From contig NZ_JAPIVO010000006.1 in NCBI RefSeq assembly GCF_026239655.1, forward strand, positions 372,001 through 436,000: DNA of 64,000 nucleotides. Direction: 5' to 3'. The notes beneath the pieces were generated by a model. It did no database searches and was not told where the DNA came from. It worked only from the letters and a program-made list of their open reading frames with translations. Made by a program: the position numbers and the translations under genes. This document shows positions 36,032-44,096 of this stretch, piece after piece; the stretch's first letter is position 1; every line of letters begins with the position of its first letter. The DNA comes from Pedobacter sp. MR2016-24 (GTDB lineage Bacteria; Bacteroidota; Bacteroidia; Sphingobacteriales; Sphingobacteriaceae).

Positions 36032-37822
36032 ATGGAAAAACAAGGCGAAAAAATTGTAAAAGGTGGCGCGTTCTTAATAGAAGAGACCACTTACCAGGAT
36101 GTCTTTATTCCTGAAGAATTTGATGAAGAGCAACAGATGATTGCACAGACGTGTCGGGATTTTCTTGCGGCAGAGGTGTATCCGAACCTGGAACGTATTG
36201 ATAAACAGGAAGAAGGATTAATGCAGTCGCTCATGTCAAAAGCAGGTGAACTGGGGATTCTTGGTGTATCTATTCCGGAAGAGTATGGCGGTTTTGGCAA
36301 AAACTTCAATACCTCGATGCTGGTTGCAGACGTAATCGGCGCGGGGCACTCATTTGCTGTTGCGCTGTCTGCACATACGGGTATCGGAACTTTACCTATC
36401 CTGTATTATGGAAATGAAGAGCAGAAAGCAAAATATATACCCAAACTGGGAACAGGTGAATGGAAAGCAGCATACTGCCTTACAGAGCCTAACTCAGGAT
36501 CTGATGCTAATTCTGGTAAAACGAAGGCTAAATTATCGGATGATGGAAAGCATTACGTAATCAACGGACAAAAGATGTGGATTACCAATGGTGGTTTCGC
36601 TGATATCTTTATCGTGTTTGCAAAAATTGAGGATGATAAAAATCTGACTGCCTTTATTGTAGAACGTGAATTTGGTGGCATAACGATGAACCCTGAAGAG
36701 CATAAGATGGGTATCAAAGGATCTTCTACCAGACAGGTGTTTTTTAACGACTGTAAAGTGCCGGTCGAAAATATGCTATCTGAGCGTCAGAATGGTTTTA
36801 AGATCGCTGTTAATATCTTAAATATCGGCAGGATAAAACTGGCAGCAGCTGCGGTTGGTGCATCTAAAAGTGTAATCAGTACTGCTATCAACTATTCTAA
36901 CGAGCGGATTCAATTTGAACGTCCTATCTCTAAATATGGCGCAATCAGGTATAAACTTGCAGAGATGGCCACTAAAGTTTATGCCGTGGAATCTGCAAAT
37001 TACAGGGCGGGGCAGAATATCGATGATGCCTTTGAGACACTCGTTGCAGGTGGAATGGATTCGAGCAAAGCCAAGTTAAAATCGACCGAACAATTTGCGG
37101 TAGAATGTGCCATCCTGAAAGTATGGGGTTCTGAAGCGCTGGATTATGTAGTGGATGAAGGTGTGCAGATTTACGGCGGTATGGGCTTTTCTGCCGATGC
37201 GCCAATGGACAGGGCTTATCGCGATGCCCGAATTAACAGGATCTTTGAAGGTACTAACGAAATCAACAGGTTATTAACAGTTGATATGATGTTAAAAAGG
37301 GCAATGAAGGGGGAGTTGGATTTAATGACTCCCGCTACGGCTGTAGCGGCAGAGTTAATGTCTATTCCGGAATTTGGCGACGAAGATGATACTTTATTTG
37401 CTGCCGAGAAGAAAATCATACAGAACCTGAAAAAGGCCACCCTGATGGTTGCAGGTGCAGCGGTACAAAAACTGATGTTAAGTTTGTCTAAAGAACAGGA
37501 AATCCTGATGAACATTGCAGATATGGCCAGTTACGTATATGTGGCGGAGTCTGCTCTGTTAAGAACAGAAAAATTAGTTAGCCTGCGCGGAGAAGAAGCT
37601 TGTGAAGGACAGTTGAATATGATGCGTATTTATTTTGTTGAAGCAGTAGATGCCTTACAGAAAGCCGGAAAAGAAGCCTTATGGGCTTTTTCGGAAGGAG
37701 ATGAGCAACGAATGATGCTGGTAGGTCTGCGCAGATTCACCAAAATGGATGCTTTTAATGTGAAAGAAGCGCGCCAGAAAGTGGCTCAGCAGCTCATCGC
37801 GGCAAATAAATATTGTTTCTAA
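36032..37822 (+). CDS. Acyl-CoA dehydrogenase
   Basis: From the ATG at 36032 the product is 596 residues. The open frame runs further up to 35981, but that part lies inside the thiolase gene and reads as non-family sequence. Domains are the N-terminal helical part (EEQQMIAQTCRDFLAAEVYPNLE), the beta domain (AAYCLTEPNSGSDANS, WITNGGFADIF) and the C-terminal helical part with IYGGMGFSADAPMDRAYRDA and the likely catalytic Glu in RIFEGTNEINR. An extra C-terminal helical extension of about 150 residues resembles the mitochondrial VLCAD/ACAD9 layout. It makes trans-2-enoyl-CoA and hands electrons to an electron-transfer flavoprotein encoded elsewhere. Last gene of the fad operon. Confidence 0.92.
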   Translation: MEKQGEKIVKGGAFLIEETTYQDVFIPEEFDEEQQMIAQTCRDFLAAEVYPNLERIDKQEEGLMQSLMSKAGELGILGVSIPEEYGGFGKNFNTSMLVADVIGAGHSFAVALSAHTGIGTLPILYYGNEEQKAKYIPKLGTGEWKAAYCLTEPNSGSDANSGKTKAKLSDDGKHYVINGQKMWITNGGFADIFIVFAKIEDDKNLTAFIVEREFGGITMNPEEHKMGIKGSSTRQVFFNDCKVPVENMLSERQNGFKIAVNILNIGRIKLAAAAVGASKSVISTAINYSNERIQFERPISKYGAIRYKLAEMATKVYAVESANYRAGQNIDDAFETLVAGGMDSSKAKLKSTEQFAVECAILKVWGSEALDYVVDEGVQIYGGMGFSADAPMDRAYRDARINRIFEGTNEINRLLTVDMMLKRAMKGELDLMTPATAVAAELMSIPEFGDEDDTLFAAEKKIIQNLKKATLMVAGAAVQKLMLSLSKEQEILMNIADMASYVYVAESALLRTEKLVSLRGEEACEGQLNMMRIYFVEAVDALQKAGKEALWAFSEGDEQRMMLVGLRRFTKMDAFNVKEARQKVAQQLIAANKYCF

Positions 37823-37840
37823 TTCCATTTTTATATTTAA

Positions 37841-37872
37841 AACGCTCTTGTGATTAACAAGGGCGTTTTTTT
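37841..37872 (+). terminator. Terminator of the beta-oxidation operon
   Basis: AACGCTCTTGT (37841-37851) and ACAAGGGCGTT (37857-37867) form a stem with one G-T pair and are followed by a T run. Confidence 0.87.
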
Positions 37873-37896
37873 GTATTTGTTAAAATTGGTTAAATA

Positions 37897-37927
37897 TTGT
37901 ACCATCCCCAATAAAAGACTATTTTTG
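37897..37927 (+). promoter_or_regulatory. Promoter of the FKBP lipoprotein pair
   Basis: TTG at 37897-37899 and TATTTTTG at 37920-37927 are exactly 20 bases apart. The ATG at 37934 begins only six bases after the -7 box, so the mRNA would have a leader of just a few bases or none. Confidence 0.68.
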
Positions 37928-37933
37928 TGCAAT

Positions 37934-38530
37934 ATGAAGTTCAGGATTCTCTTTGTGGTTTTCGCGTTGGCATGCTTTTTTGCAGCATGCAAATCCGATC
38001 CTCCGTTTGATGCGGATGCACAGCGAGCTATTGATGATGATATTATTGTTAAATTCCTGGATTCAGCGCAGATAAAGGCGACAAAAACTCCCAGCGGTTT
38101 GTATTACGTTATTTTGAAGGATACCATTGGCGAAAAAAGTATTCCGCTGACCGACACTGTGTTTATTCATTATGTGGGGAGGATGTTAAAAACAAGGGCA
38201 TTGTTCGATTCTTCAAGAACGCTTACAGATACGGCTACTAATTTATCTACAAAATTTATTCTCAATACAGCTATTGCCGCATGGGTTGAGGGGATACCAT
38301 TGGTTGCGCCTAAAGGCAGGATCAGGTTGTTTGTTCCTTCTGCACTGGCTTATGGCAATTTTGAAGTAGGTACACCCGAGAAGACTACGACTACAACTAT
38401 AGGAACCACTACAACTACTACAACAACACCTAGTAAAAGTTATGTGCCGCGAAATACGGTACTGGACTTTGATATCAGATTATATAAATCAAAAAAACCA
38501 GTCATTATAACACCCGTTACAACAAATTAA
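37934..38530 (+). CDS. FKBP-type peptidyl-prolyl isomerase lipoprotein with Thr-rich loop
   Basis: With the start at 37934 (the frame also runs up to 37850) the product is 198 residues. It has a lipoprotein signal: a hydrophobic stretch then FFAACKSD with the lipidated Cys. An FKBP fold follows, with VFIHYVGRMLKTRALFDSS, a loop AAWVEGIPLVAPKGRIRLFVPSALAYG and the last strand VPRNTVLDFDIRLY. The loop before this last strand, which in FKBPs borders the active site, carries a Thr-rich insert (EKTTTTTIGTTTTTTTTPSK). These enzymes help fold exported proteins. The next gene, 3 bases on, encodes a second FKBP-like lipoprotein. Activity is not certain because several aromatic pocket residues differ. 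Confidence 0.83.
   Translation: MKFRILFVVFALACFFAACKSDPPFDADAQRAIDDDIIVKFLDSAQIKATKTPSGLYYVILKDTIGEKSIPLTDTVFIHYVGRMLKTRALFDSSRTLTDTATNLSTKFILNTAIAAWVEGIPLVAPKGRIRLFVPSALAYGNFEVGTPEKTTTTTIGTTTTTTTTPSKSYVPRNTVLDFDIRLYKSKKPVIITPVTTN
38383..38437 (+). repeat. In-frame ACN triplet repeat coding for poly-Thr
   Basis: A run of ACT/ACA/ACG/ACC codons, broken by ATA-GGA, encodes five and then eight Thr in the FKBP loop. Mixed third bases limit slippage but in-frame length change is possible. Confidence 0.7.
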
Positions 38531-38533
38531 ATA

Positions 38534-39433
38534 ATGCTTAAACACTTATCACGATACACTTTTGCCTTGATTGGCTTAACTATTCTCTTTGGTTCTTGTA
38601 AAAAGGAATATGAATCCATTCAGAGTGTAGATGCACAAAAAATAAAGGATTATATTAAAGCAAATAATATTACTGCTGTAGAAGATCCTGATAAAACCGG
38701 CTTCTATTATCAGATTATTCCTGGTACAGGTACGGATACTACAAAATATAAATACACTGATTCAGTACTGTACAATGGAGTAGTTAAATCTCTGGCAAAT
38801 GGATCAACTTACCTGACAACGTCATCAGTAGCCAATTTGGGAACATTAGTAGGTTATACAGAGAAATTTACTGCGAGTTTAACTATCCCGGCTATCAGAA
38901 CGGTTCTGACTAAGATGAAGCGAGGCGATGCTGTAAGAATTTTTCTTCCTTCTTATTTAGCCTTCGGTAAAAACGGATCTGGTGATATCCCGTCTAATGA
39001 AAATATTGATCTGGTAATCACTACTTATGCAGATAAAAATCAGACAGCTTTAGATGAGCGTCTGATTCAAAAGTTTATCACTGATAAAGGTTTAACGGGG
39101 ATGACCAGAGATGGTTCCGGGGTGTATTATAGCGTTTCTGCTGCGGGAACAAGACCGGATAGCACGACTAATTTTTCTACAATTACAACAACGTATACCG
39201 GAAGACTGATTGACGGGACGGTATTCGACTCTAATACAGACGTAAGTTTCAGTTTATCTCCGGGTTCAGTGATTGACGGATGGACAAAAACTATACCTGG
39301 AAAAATTGGAGTAGGTGGTAAAATGAGAATGCTGATCCCATCGGCACTAGGTTATAAAACAACAGGAAGCGGAACTATTTCTCCGAATTCAATACTGGAT
39401 TTTGATATTGAGATCACGGCCCGAAAGAATTAA
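38534..39433 (+). CDS. Tandem FKBP-type peptidyl-prolyl isomerase lipoprotein
   Basis: The 299-residue protein has a lipobox (TILFGSCKKE) and two FKBP-like units. The first (about 45-175) is diverged: it keeps VRIFLPSYLAFGKNGSGDIPSNENIDLVI but its central segment is changed. The second (about 180-299) is more canonical, with TTYTGRLIDGTVFDSNTDVSFSL, VIDGWTKTIPGKIGVGGKMRMLIPS and ISPNSILDFDIEI. It is probably an outer-membrane-anchored chaperone or isomerase working on periplasmic proteins, with the first unit perhaps only binding. It starts 3 bases after the previous gene's stop, so the two are an operon. A perfect 40-base palindrome ends the unit. Confidence 0.85.
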   Translation: MLKHLSRYTFALIGLTILFGSCKKEYESIQSVDAQKIKDYIKANNITAVEDPDKTGFYYQIIPGTGTDTTKYKYTDSVLYNGVVKSLANGSTYLTTSSVANLGTLVGYTEKFTASLTIPAIRTVLTKMKRGDAVRIFLPSYLAFGKNGSGDIPSNENIDLVITTYADKNQTALDERLIQKFITDKGLTGMTRDGSGVYYSVSAAGTRPDSTTNFSTITTTYTGRLIDGTVFDSNTDVSFSLSPGSVIDGWTKTIPGKIGVGGKMRMLIPSALGYKTTGSGTISPNSILDFDIEITARKN

Positions 39434-39448
39434 TTTGATAATAATAGT

Positions 39449-39488
39449 AAGTAAAGAAAGAGCCGGAATTCCGGCTCTTTCTTTACTT
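39449..39488. terminator. Bidirectional terminator: perfect 40-base palindrome
   Basis: Both 20-base arms match exactly (39449-39468 and 39469-39488), with an A-rich left and a T-rich right flank. It lies between convergent genes and contains the stop codon of the photolyase gene (39483-39485). Confidence 0.9.
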
Positions 39489-40784
39489 TAAGGCTTCTTT
39501 AAAAACCTTCAGAATTCTTTCTCTCGCAAAAGCATGATCTACTATCGGCGGGCTGTTTTTTTGTTGTTTATATTCTGGTGCCCATTGATAAATGTATTTA
39601 TTCTCGGGATCAAAACGTTTTGCCTGCAGTTCGGGATTGAATACCCTGAAATAGGGAGCGGCATCGTTGCCACAACCACAGGCCCATTGCCATCCGCCAA
39701 TATTGCTGGCCATTTCATAGTCCAGTAACTTTTCCGCAAAATATGCTTCTCCCCATCGCCAGTCAATTAGCAGGTGTTTAGTTAGAAAACTGCCTACAAT
39801 CATTCTTACACGGTTATGCATATACCCTGTTTGATTCAACTGATTCATGCCGGCGTCTACAATAGGATAACCTGTTTTTCCATTTTTCCATGCTTCGAAA
39901 TCTTCAGGGTCGTTATGCCACCTGATATTATCATATGCAGGCTTAAAGGACTGTGTGGTGATTTGTGGAAAATGCCATAAAATCATCATATAGAAGTCGC
40001 GCCATGCCAGTTCTGACAGCCATTTTTCTGCTTTAGCAGCAATTGCGGCTGATGCTGCGTCCCTGATGCTTACAGTCCCGAATCTTAAATGTAAACCCAG
40101 ATGAGTAGTAGCATTATCGTAGGGGTAATCCCTTCGTTCTTCATAAGCTGCCAGTTTGTGCTCAAAACTGACAGATGGAAAATCCTGTTCCGAAGCTTGG
40201 AATCCAAGTTCATGTAAGGTCGGAAATGGTAAGGGAGCTATCTGTACCAGGTTTTTGATATATTTTTCTACCGGGTAGGGCTTGGTATAAAAATCGTTTA
40301 GTTTGTTTTTCCACTGTCTGAAATAGGGTGTAAAAACTGTATAAGGTTTACCGTCTGCCTTAACAATCTCTGTTTGCTCAAATATGACCTGATCTTTATA
40401 GGTATAAAAGGGAATGGATTCAGAACGCAGGAATTCTGCAAGTGTATCATCCCGTTCAATGGCATAAGGCTCATAGTCATGATTCGTATACACACCTTTA
40501 ACCTTATAGGTGTTCAGTACATCAGACCATACCTGCTCCGGTGTGCCATACTTTATGAGCAATCCTGAACCATTTTTTTGCATTTCAGCATTGATCTGTT
40601 GTAATGTCTGGTAGATAAACGTTACCCGGGCATCGTTTTTATCATTAAGGTCTTCCAGTATATTTTTATCAAATATAAACAGGAGCAGGACGGGATGGTC
40701 TGCTTTTAAAGCATGGTATAATGCTGCGTTGTCTTTCAGACGCAGGTCCCGACGCAACCAGCAGATGTTTATTTCTGTATTCAT
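39483..40784 (-). CDS. phr: Deoxyribodipyrimidine photolyase (class I CPD type)
   Basis: The 433-residue enzyme starts with the antenna-domain motif NICWLRRDLRLKDNAAL and has the FAD-binding C-terminal half with WLSELAWRDFYMMILWHFP, GKTGYPIVDAGMNQLNQTGYMHNR (in pieces) and GGWQWACGCGNDAAPYFRVFNP, all typical of class I photolyases. It uses blue light and reduced FAD to split cyclobutane pyrimidine dimers. It starts directly next to the stop of the TIGR01777 gene (no gap), so both are translated from one mRNA. The divergent neighbour is a DASH cryptochrome, and a CarH-like light regulator lies beyond it, which supports light-controlled expression. Cofactor in the antenna site cannot be read from sequence. 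Confidence 0.93.
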   Translation of the reverse strand: MNTEINICWLRRDLRLKDNAALYHALKADHPVLLLFIFDKNILEDLNDKNDARVTFIYQTLQQINAEMQKNGSGLLIKYGTPEQVWSDVLNTYKVKGVYTNHDYEPYAIERDDTLAEFLRSESIPFYTYKDQVIFEQTEIVKADGKPYTVFTPYFRQWKNKLNDFYTKPYPVEKYIKNLVQIAPLPFPTLHELGFQASEQDFPSVSFEHKLAAYEERRDYPYDNATTHLGLHLRFGTVSIRDAASAAIAAKAEKWLSELAWRDFYMMILWHFPQITTQSFKPAYDNIRWHNDPEDFEAWKNGKTGYPIVDAGMNQLNQTGYMHNRVRMIVGSFLTKHLLIDWRWGEAYFAEKLLDYEMASNIGGWQWACGCGNDAAPYFRVFNPELQAKRFDPENKYIYQWAPEYKQQKNSPPIVDHAFARERILKVFKEALK

Positions 40785-41690
40785 TTAAGGGTAAATATCA
40801 TTTAAAGCTTCTTCAAGCGTCGTATAATTGAAAATAAAACCTGTACTCAGAAGTTTTTGGGCAGAAACATTATTACTGTTCAGCACTATAGCACTCATCT
40901 CCCCCAGAATCATTTTCATTACCTTTTCTGGTACGCTGAATGGCCAGACAGGGCGCTGCAGTTTTTTAGCAATAGCTTTGGTTAAGGTTTTATTGGTAAC
41001 AGGAAAAGGGGCGCATGCATTATAAGCGCCATGCATTTCTTTATGTTCTACGGCATGGATATAAATTTTTGTAATGTCTTCCAGGTGGATCCATGACACC
41101 CATTGTTTACCGCTACCCAAAGGTGCCCCGGCGAAGAATTTTATAGGTTTGGCCATGGCGGGCAATGCACCATCTTCCTTGCTCAGTACCACACCTGTTC
41201 TGATCTTAACTACTCTTAATCCCATTGTGATCCCTTCATCTGCCGCATCCTCCCATTGTATGCAGGAATCTGCCAGGAAATCTTTTCCTGGCGTTGCAGT
41301 TTCGGTCATTATTTCTTCTCCGCTATCTCCGTAATATCCTGTCGCTGCCGCAGAAATAAAAGATTTCACCTGGTTTTTATGGTTTGCCAACGTCTGAAAT
41401 AATAAGCGGGCAGACAATACTCTACTATCGATAATTTCCTTTTTACGCTGTTCTGACCACTTCTCTTTCGATATATTTTCTCCGGCGAGATGTATAATGG
41501 TATCTACACCCGCAAGGCAGGCAATATCTATTTCTCCTTTGTAAACATCCCATAAATAAACGTTTGCATTTTCGATATTTTGAGGTTTTCTGGCAAGAAC
41601 TGAAACCCGATGTCCCCTTGCTGTTAGAGACTGAATTAAATCGTTGCCTAACATGCCAGTGGCACCTGTAATAAGAATGTGCTGATCCAT
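40785..41690 (-). CDS. TIGR01777 family oxidoreductase (YfcH-like epimerase fold)
   Basis: The 301-residue protein is an extended short-chain dehydrogenase: ITGATGMLGNDLIQSL gives the NAD(P)-binding GxxGxxG motif, and TIIHLAGENISKEKW, SAAATGYYGDSGEEIMTE and VVKIRTGVVLSKEDGALP are the hallmarks of the TIGR01777 family. The Tyr-x-x-x-Lys pair is not obvious in its usual form. The reaction of this family is unsettled. These genes often sit beside photolyase genes, as here, where it is the first gene of a two-gene unit with phr. The name is sure; the function is not. Confidence 0.88.
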   Translation of the reverse strand: MDQHILITGATGMLGNDLIQSLTARGHRVSVLARKPQNIENANVYLWDVYKGEIDIACLAGVDTIIHLAGENISKEKWSEQRKKEIIDSRVLSARLLFQTLANHKNQVKSFISAAATGYYGDSGEEIMTETATPGKDFLADSCIQWEDAADEGITMGLRVVKIRTGVVLSKEDGALPAMAKPIKFFAGAPLGSGKQWVSWIHLEDITKIYIHAVEHKEMHGAYNACAPFPVTNKTLTKAIAKKLQRPVWPFSVPEKVMKMILGEMSAIVLNSNNVSAQKLLSTGFIFNYTTLEEALNDIYP

Positions 41691-41845
41691 GTCTAACTAA
41701 CCTGAGAAAGGAATCTTTAGTTTTATAAAAGGCCTTTTTTACTTTTAAATTTGTTTTGCTTATGTAAATATTACTTTTTCCATTAGTTCTTAGCAAAAAA
41801 ATGCTATATTTTTGATCTCTACAACACAAATTTAGACCGAATTAA
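41691..41845. promoter_or_regulatory. Divergent promoter region of the light locus, with TATTTTTG box
   Basis: TATTTTTG at 41807-41814 fits the -7 box for the DASH gene, 31 bases before its ATG; no good -33 element is seen. I find no TAnnTTTG box for the leftward genes and no copy of the TGTTGAACA site found before the CarH-like gene. Confidence 0.5.
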
Positions 41846-43093
41846 ATGAAATCTAAGAAAATACTTGTCTGGTTTAGGAATGATCTGCGGTTACATGACA
41901 ATGAAATGTTAGTGGAGGCAATCGCTAAGTCTGATAGTATTTTGCCTGTTTATTTCTTCGATCCGCGTTTTTTTGAACATACAGATGTTCAGACGCTGGC
42001 TAGTGGAAATAACAGGGTGCAGTTCCTGCTGGAAAGTGTTGCTGCCCTCAGGGTATCATTACAAAAGCTTGGAGGTAACCTGTTGTTGATTCGGGGCAGG
42101 CCGGAAGATCATATTCCGGAGCTGGTTAATCAATATGAAATAGCCGAGGTTTATCACCATCGTGAAGTGGCAACGAAAGAAACGAATGTATCTTCTGCAG
42201 TAGAAGATTTGTTGTGGAAATTGAAAGTCAATCTCAAGCATTTTATTGGTCACACACTCTACAATAAAGAAGATCTTCCTTTTCCTATAAAAGACATTCC
42301 TGATGTTTTTGTTCAGTTCAAGAAGAAAACAGAGAGAGATGCCATAGTGAAGGACTGTATTTCATCGCCCGAAAGCATCAGTTTTGTGGAGGCAGAGGAA
42401 TGGGGTGAAATTCCTGAATATTCTTCTTCAGCCGTCAATGTTCCGCACGGGGGAGAAGAAGAGGGGATCAAACATCTGAAGGAATTATTAAAAAGCGGGG
42501 CTGAAATATATGCAAAGGTAAGTGGGAAAGGTGGTGCTGATAAGAACAGTTACTCCTCTAAACTATCTCCATGGCTGGCAGTAGGATGTTTATCTCCTAG
42601 AAAAGTCTATTGGGCAGTGAAAACTGCGGAGAAAGACTTTGGATCTAATGCCAACTTTAATCATCTTATTCTCGGCTTACTCTGGAGAGATTATTTCAGG
42701 TTTATGTTTAAAAAACATAGCGGTAACTTTTTCAGTGATACAGAGATAGATTTTGATGCTGCTGTAAGGGTGGAAGATCAGGAAGAGCAATTGCAGTTAT
42801 GGAAAGACGGGCTTACAGGACATCATATGGTAGATAAATATATGACGGAATTGAATGCGACCGGGTTTATTTCTCATACGGCGCGTTTACTTGTAGCCAC
42901 TTTTCTGGTCTATGTACTGAAGATTAGCTGGACCAGCGGGGCGACCTATTTCGAGGAAAAATTAATAGACTATTCTCCTGCAAGTAACTGGGGGAACTGG
43001 GCAAATGTAGCAGGAGGTGGCAAAGATCCGCGCTCTAAAAATACCTTTGATCTGGACAAGCAAATCAAGATGCTTGACCTGGAGGTTCACTAA
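41846..43093 (+). CDS. DASH family cryptochrome
   Basis: The 415-residue flavoprotein begins ILVWFRNDLRLHDNEML and has the DASH-type middle and C-terminal half: KNSYSSKLSPWLAVGCLSPR, NHLILGLLWRDYFRFMFKKH, NATGFISHTARLLVATFLV and PASNWGNWANVAGGGKDPRS, where class I photolyases have the CG(T/N)DAxPY motif instead. Cry-DASH proteins repair cyclobutane dimers mainly in single-stranded DNA and may also act as blue-light sensors; most bind FAD and MTHF. It diverges from the photolyase unit and is followed, in the same direction, by a MerR/B12 regulator. Family is firm; sensor versus repair role is open. Confidence 0.92.
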   Translation: MKSKKILVWFRNDLRLHDNEMLVEAIAKSDSILPVYFFDPRFFEHTDVQTLASGNNRVQFLLESVAALRVSLQKLGGNLLLIRGRPEDHIPELVNQYEIAEVYHHREVATKETNVSSAVEDLLWKLKVNLKHFIGHTLYNKEDLPFPIKDIPDVFVQFKKKTERDAIVKDCISSPESISFVEAEEWGEIPEYSSSAVNVPHGGEEEGIKHLKELLKSGAEIYAKVSGKGGADKNSYSSKLSPWLAVGCLSPRKVYWAVKTAEKDFGSNANFNHLILGLLWRDYFRFMFKKHSGNFFSDTEIDFDAAVRVEDQEEQLQLWKDGLTGHHMVDKYMTELNATGFISHTARLLVATFLVYVLKISWTSGATYFEEKLIDYSPASNWGNWANVAGGGKDPRSKNTFDLDKQIKMLDLEVH

Positions 43094-43104
43094 TCTGCCT
43101 TTAG

Positions 43105-43145
43105 TTGTTGAACAAAAAATATTTTTGAAACAATTTTGTTGAACA
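43105..43145 (+). promoter_or_regulatory. Promoter of the CarH-like gene flanked by two TTGTTGAACA sites
   Basis: A -7 box TATTTTTG lies at 43120-43127. Perfect 10-base copies of TTGTTGAACA flank it at 43105-43114 and 43136-43145, 31 bases apart (about three helical turns). Each contains the small palindrome TGTT-G-AACA. The stretch between, TTTTTGAAACA at about 43122-43132, is a weaker third match. This is the layout expected of an autoregulated MerR/CarH operator that blocks the promoter. Confidence 0.62.
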
Positions 43146-43163
43146 TCTGTTATCAGATAACGT

Positions 43164-44042
43164 GTGAAAAAATTCTCAATTAGTGACATAGAAAGCCTTA
43201 TCGGCATAAAGGCGCATACCATCAGAGCCTGGGAAGCCCGCTATAATTTAGTGGCCGCCAAAAGAACTCCAACAAATATCCGGTATTATGATGAACAGGA
43301 TCTGAAAATGCTACTCAATATTGTGGCGCTGAATGAAAATGGTTATAAAATCAGCCGCATCGCCCAAATGGATAAAAAGAAGATTGCAGATCTTGTCAGT
43401 CAGCTCAAGCGCAACTGGAATGATGATGCAATACAGATGCTGAAACTCTCTGAGGCAACAATTCAATACAATGAAACTGAGTTTTCTGAGATCCTGTCTG
43501 GCTGCATTGAAGAGATGGGATTAACCAGAACAATGGATGTAGTCCTTTTTCCTTTTATGAAGCGTATAGGAATGCTCTGGCAAACAGGTACTATTGATCC
43601 TTCGCATGAACATTTTGCTTCTAATCTGATTCGCGACCGGCTGATAGTGGAGATTGATAATGTGGTAAAACCGGCGAAGAAAAATACTAAAAGGTTTTTA
43701 CTGTTTCTGCCTGAAGCGGAAATGCATGAAACAGGATTGCTGTTTGCCCGTTACCTGTTGAAAAAATGTGGAATGGACACCCTTTATCTTGGCCAGGAGA
43801 TTCCCTACAGTGATGTGAAAAAGGTGATCCTTTCTTATCGCCCGGACTACGCATTTATAGTGCTTACCTCTTTAAATTTAGGAAAAGATGTCAACAAAAT
43901 AATCAGAAAAGTAATGGATCATCTGGACGTTCCGCTGCTGGTTGCAGGCAGTTTAATCTCCGAATTTGACATACTAGTGCAAGATCAGCTAAAACCGCTT
44001 AAAAACGTTTGTGATATCGTAGAATTTCTTGAAGAATTATAG
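43164..44042 (+). CDS. MerR family regulator with cobalamin-binding domain (CarH/LitR-like)
   Basis: The 292-residue protein (GTG start) has three parts. The MerR winged helix at 1-75 contains FSISDIESLIGIKAHTIRAWEARY and TNIRYYDEQD. A four-helix B12-capping bundle at about 90-165 carries W139-x9-E149-H150 (LWQTGTIDPSHEHF), the W-x9-EH motif of adenosylcobalamin photoreceptors. A Rossmann B12-binding domain at 175-292 has E-x-H188-x-x-G (EAEMHETGLL) and a later LTSLN segment. CarH and LitR bind DNA in the dark with adenosylcobalamin and let go in light. The residue after the Trp is Gln140; in Thermus CarH it is His132, the second Co ligand after photolysis. It follows a DASH cryptochrome. Regulation of itself and nearby light genes is inferred. 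Confidence 0.87.
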   Translation: MKKFSISDIESLIGIKAHTIRAWEARYNLVAAKRTPTNIRYYDEQDLKMLLNIVALNENGYKISRIAQMDKKKIADLVSQLKRNWNDDAIQMLKLSEATIQYNETEFSEILSGCIEEMGLTRTMDVVLFPFMKRIGMLWQTGTIDPSHEHFASNLIRDRLIVEIDNVVKPAKKNTKRFLLFLPEAEMHETGLLFARYLLKKCGMDTLYLGQEIPYSDVKKVILSYRPDYAFIVLTSLNLGKDVNKIIRKVMDHLDVPLLVAGSLISEFDILVQDQLKPLKNVCDIVEFLEEL

Positions 44043-44063
44043 CTGTTTTATAAGGTAAAATCC

Positions 44064-44071
44064 TAATTTTG
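44064..44071 (+). promoter_or_regulatory. -7 box TAATTTTG for sucA
   Basis: The box fits TAnnTTTG and lies 25 bases before the sucA ATG. A -33 TTG at the usual distance is not seen. Confidence 0.5.
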
Positions 44072-44096
44072 CCATACTTATACCAATTCTTAAACA

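Noticed and set aside
37850..37933. Upstream extension of the first FKBP gene
   Set aside because: It starts inside the terminator hairpin and before the promoter; the ATG at 37934 gives a proper lipoprotein signal.
41807..41814. Search for the TGTTGAACA operator before the DASH cryptochrome gene
   Set aside because: Only A- and T-rich sequence with a -7 box was found; similarity to the CarH-like promoter is limited to the common TATTTTTG element.
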